Below, piece by piece: positions 5,018 through 5,842 of a stretch of 5,842 nucleotides of DNA. The notes beneath the pieces were generated by a model. That model was not told the DNA's origin, ran no database searches, and was given only the letters and a program-made list of their open reading frames with translations. A program made the position numbers and the translations under genes. The stretch is taken from contig JAJYSD010000101.1 in the NCBI GenBank assembly GCA_021793745.1, forward strand, positions 1 to 5,842. Direction: 5' to 3'. Each line of letters starts with the position of its first letter. Position 1 is the stretch's first letter. Origin of the DNA: Bacillota bacterium. GTDB lineage: Bacteria; Bacillota; Bacilli; Thermoactinomycetales; DSM-44946.

Positions 5018-5044
5018 GACCGCCGCCTTTCCGGCGGTCTTTTT
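5018..5044 (+). terminator. Second, tandem intrinsic terminator
   Basis: GACCGCCG (5018-5025) pairs with CGGCGGTC (5032-5039) over 8 bp with a 6-nt loop, followed by five T (5040-5044). It lies 30 bp after the first terminator with no gene between them, so it either backs up the first or ends a short transcript starting in the gap. Confidence 0.82.
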
Positions 5045-5065
5045 CACCGTGCCGGCGCGCAGAAG

Positions 5066-5115
5066 GGGGTCTTGGTGTAGCGACCGCCGCTCCTTGGCGA
5101 TTTTTATAAGACCCC
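5066..5115. repeat. Inverted repeat upstream of the NYN gene
   Basis: GGGGTCTT (5066-5073) and AAGACCCC (5108-5115) are perfect 8-bp arms around 34 nt, which contain a smaller CGCC/GGCG stem (5085-5088 with 5096-5099) followed by ATTTTTAT. The nested form could be a structured RNA or remnant terminator. The stretch 5045-5185 holds no credible gene on either strand. Confidence 0.35.
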
Positions 5116-5169
5116 GTCTCTCAACCGGCTGCAAAAAAGGCGATCGGTTCCAAAAGGATTCCCCCTCTG

Positions 5170-5197
5170 GCATGTAGAAGTAAACATGCATTATGAT
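5170..5197 (+). promoter_or_regulatory. Operator-like palindrome and -10 box before the NYN gene
   Basis: GCATGT (5170-5175) and ACATGC (5184-5189) are perfect 6-bp arms around 8 bp, the size of a homodimer repressor site. A TATGAT box (5192-5197, 5 of 6) follows directly, with no recognisable -35 at 17 bp. A dyad in the -35/spacer zone is a common place for a repressor, but no regulator can be named. Confidence 0.35.
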
Positions 5198-5221
5198 GAA
5201 GGGGGATGGGGGATTGTTTAC

Positions 5222-5839
5222 ATGGAATCCGATAAGCATATTGCCATTTTTATTGATTTAGAAAATGTTTATTATGGATTGAGGAAGTACCATCTCGATC
5301 CCGATCACCAGGATCCCAGCCACAATCTTTTTTTGCGCCTGCAGGAGCACTACGGAAAACGGTCGATCCGGATGATGGAAGCCTATGCGGATTTTGAACA
5401 GCTGGATCTGTCGATGACGAGCCTGCAGCGGAAGCGGGTGCATATCCATCAGGTTTACGGCAACGGAAGGGGAGGGGATGAACGCAAAAATGCCGCCGAT
5501 ATCCAGCTGTGTCTCGACGCCATGGAAGTACTGTATCAGATTCCCGAGGTTTCGACCTTCGTGATCGTGAGCGCGGATCAGGATATGGTTCCCTTGTTGG
5601 ATCGGCTGTGGTCCCGCGGCAAGCGGGTCGAGCTGTTCTGCCTCTTTGACGAAAGCCTGTCCAAAACCGCTTCGATGCCGGAGTTTTGCGATCAGGTTTA
5701 TAATCTGTTTGAATTCCTCAATATTCCCCAATTGCAGAATTTGTCCCGGGTGGACCGGATGTTGCAAAATGCGGTGATCCAGATTTACGAATGGTATGAG
5801 GACCCGAACAATGTGGATAAGAGTTACGGGAGCAATTGA
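5222..5839 (+). CDS. NYN-domain (PIN-like) putative ribonuclease
   Basis: The NYN/LabA-DUF88 fold is a PIN-like metal-dependent nuclease domain acting on RNA. Counting from ATG 5222 (205 residues), the acidic positions expected of the fold are visible: Asp12 in AIFIDLENVYY, Asp93 and Asp99 in KNAADIQLCLDAM, and Asp119/Asp121 in FVIVSADQDMVPLLDRL, followed by the typical GKRVEL strand. The active site thus looks complete. ATG 5222 is chosen because GGGGG (5208-5212) lies 9 nt upstream and the first strand begins directly after it; an in-frame ATG at 5186 would add 12 unlikely residues. The NYN core ends near residue 170. A C-terminal helical stretch (about 170-205) then stops abruptly at TGA 5837-5839. 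Related proteins often carry a further small helix-turn-helix-like domain, so the end may be truncated. The RNA target is unknown. Confidence 0.85.
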   Translation: MESDKHIAIFIDLENVYYGLRKYHLDPDHQDPSHNLFLRLQEHYGKRSIRMMEAYADFEQLDLSMTSLQRKRVHIHQVYGNGRGGDERKNAADIQLCLDAMEVLYQIPEVSTFVIVSADQDMVPLLDRLWSRGKRVELFCLFDESLSKTASMPEFCDQVYNLFEFLNIPQLQNLSRVDRMLQNAVIQIYEWYEDPNNVDKSYGSN

Positions 5840-5842
5840 GAT

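Noticed and set aside
5009..5239. 76-codon minus-strand frame before the NYN gene
   Set aside because: It crosses a strong plus-strand terminator and the NYN ribosome site, with no start signal or recognisable domain.
1..5842. CRISPR array, transposase, prophage or toxin-antitoxin system
   Set aside because: No regularly spaced direct repeats, no transposase or integrase motifs, and no paired small genes with toxin-like features were seen. The NYN gene stands alone with no antitoxin-like partner in view.

Overview
The window looks like chromosomal DNA from a moderately GC-rich member of the Bacillales. A UPF0358/YlaN-type gene sits next to a YlaM-type glutaminase, and a divergent LysR regulator/CitA-type citrate synthase pair follows. 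Shine-Dalgarno sites are strong (GGAGG-type) and terminators are hairpins with U-runs. The high GC would suit a thermophilic group such as Thermoactinomycetaceae; that is inference, not read from a marker gene. No insertion sequence, phage gene, CRISPR array, rRNA or tRNA was seen.

Layout, left to right. (1) The 3' part of a PaaI-like hotdog thioesterase (+), closed by a hairpin terminator. (2) A converging small gene of unknown function (-). (3) From the same ~100-bp promoter region, divergently, a serine-dependent glutaminase (glsA/ylaM type, +). (4) About 350 bp without a gene, holding a plausible extended -10 promoter and a ~120-nt leader with two long interlocking inverted repeats. (5) ylaN (+), probably starting at TTG, followed by a U-rich terminator. 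(6) A LysR-type regulator (-) and, divergently, a CitA-type citrate synthase (+), with overlapping promoters and an LTTR-like dyad between them. (7) A 57-codon acidic small ORF (+) with a very good ribosome binding site, then two tandem intrinsic terminators. (8) About 175 bp with inverted repeats, then a NYN-domain putative ribonuclease (+) whose stop lies 3 bases from the window end.

Together the genes suggest central carbon/nitrogen metabolism: glutamine to glutamate, an auxiliary citrate synthase with its own regulator, and the iron-linked YlaN factor. Apart from citA plus the small ORF, each gene seems to be its own transcription unit.

No clear new multi-gene system is present. The most interesting item is the structured leader of ylaN, a candidate cis-regulatory RNA. 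Next are the uncharacterised minus-strand gene at 344-727, the small acidic ORF, and the abrupt end of the NYN protein. All gene identities come from recognising motifs by eye, without database searches.
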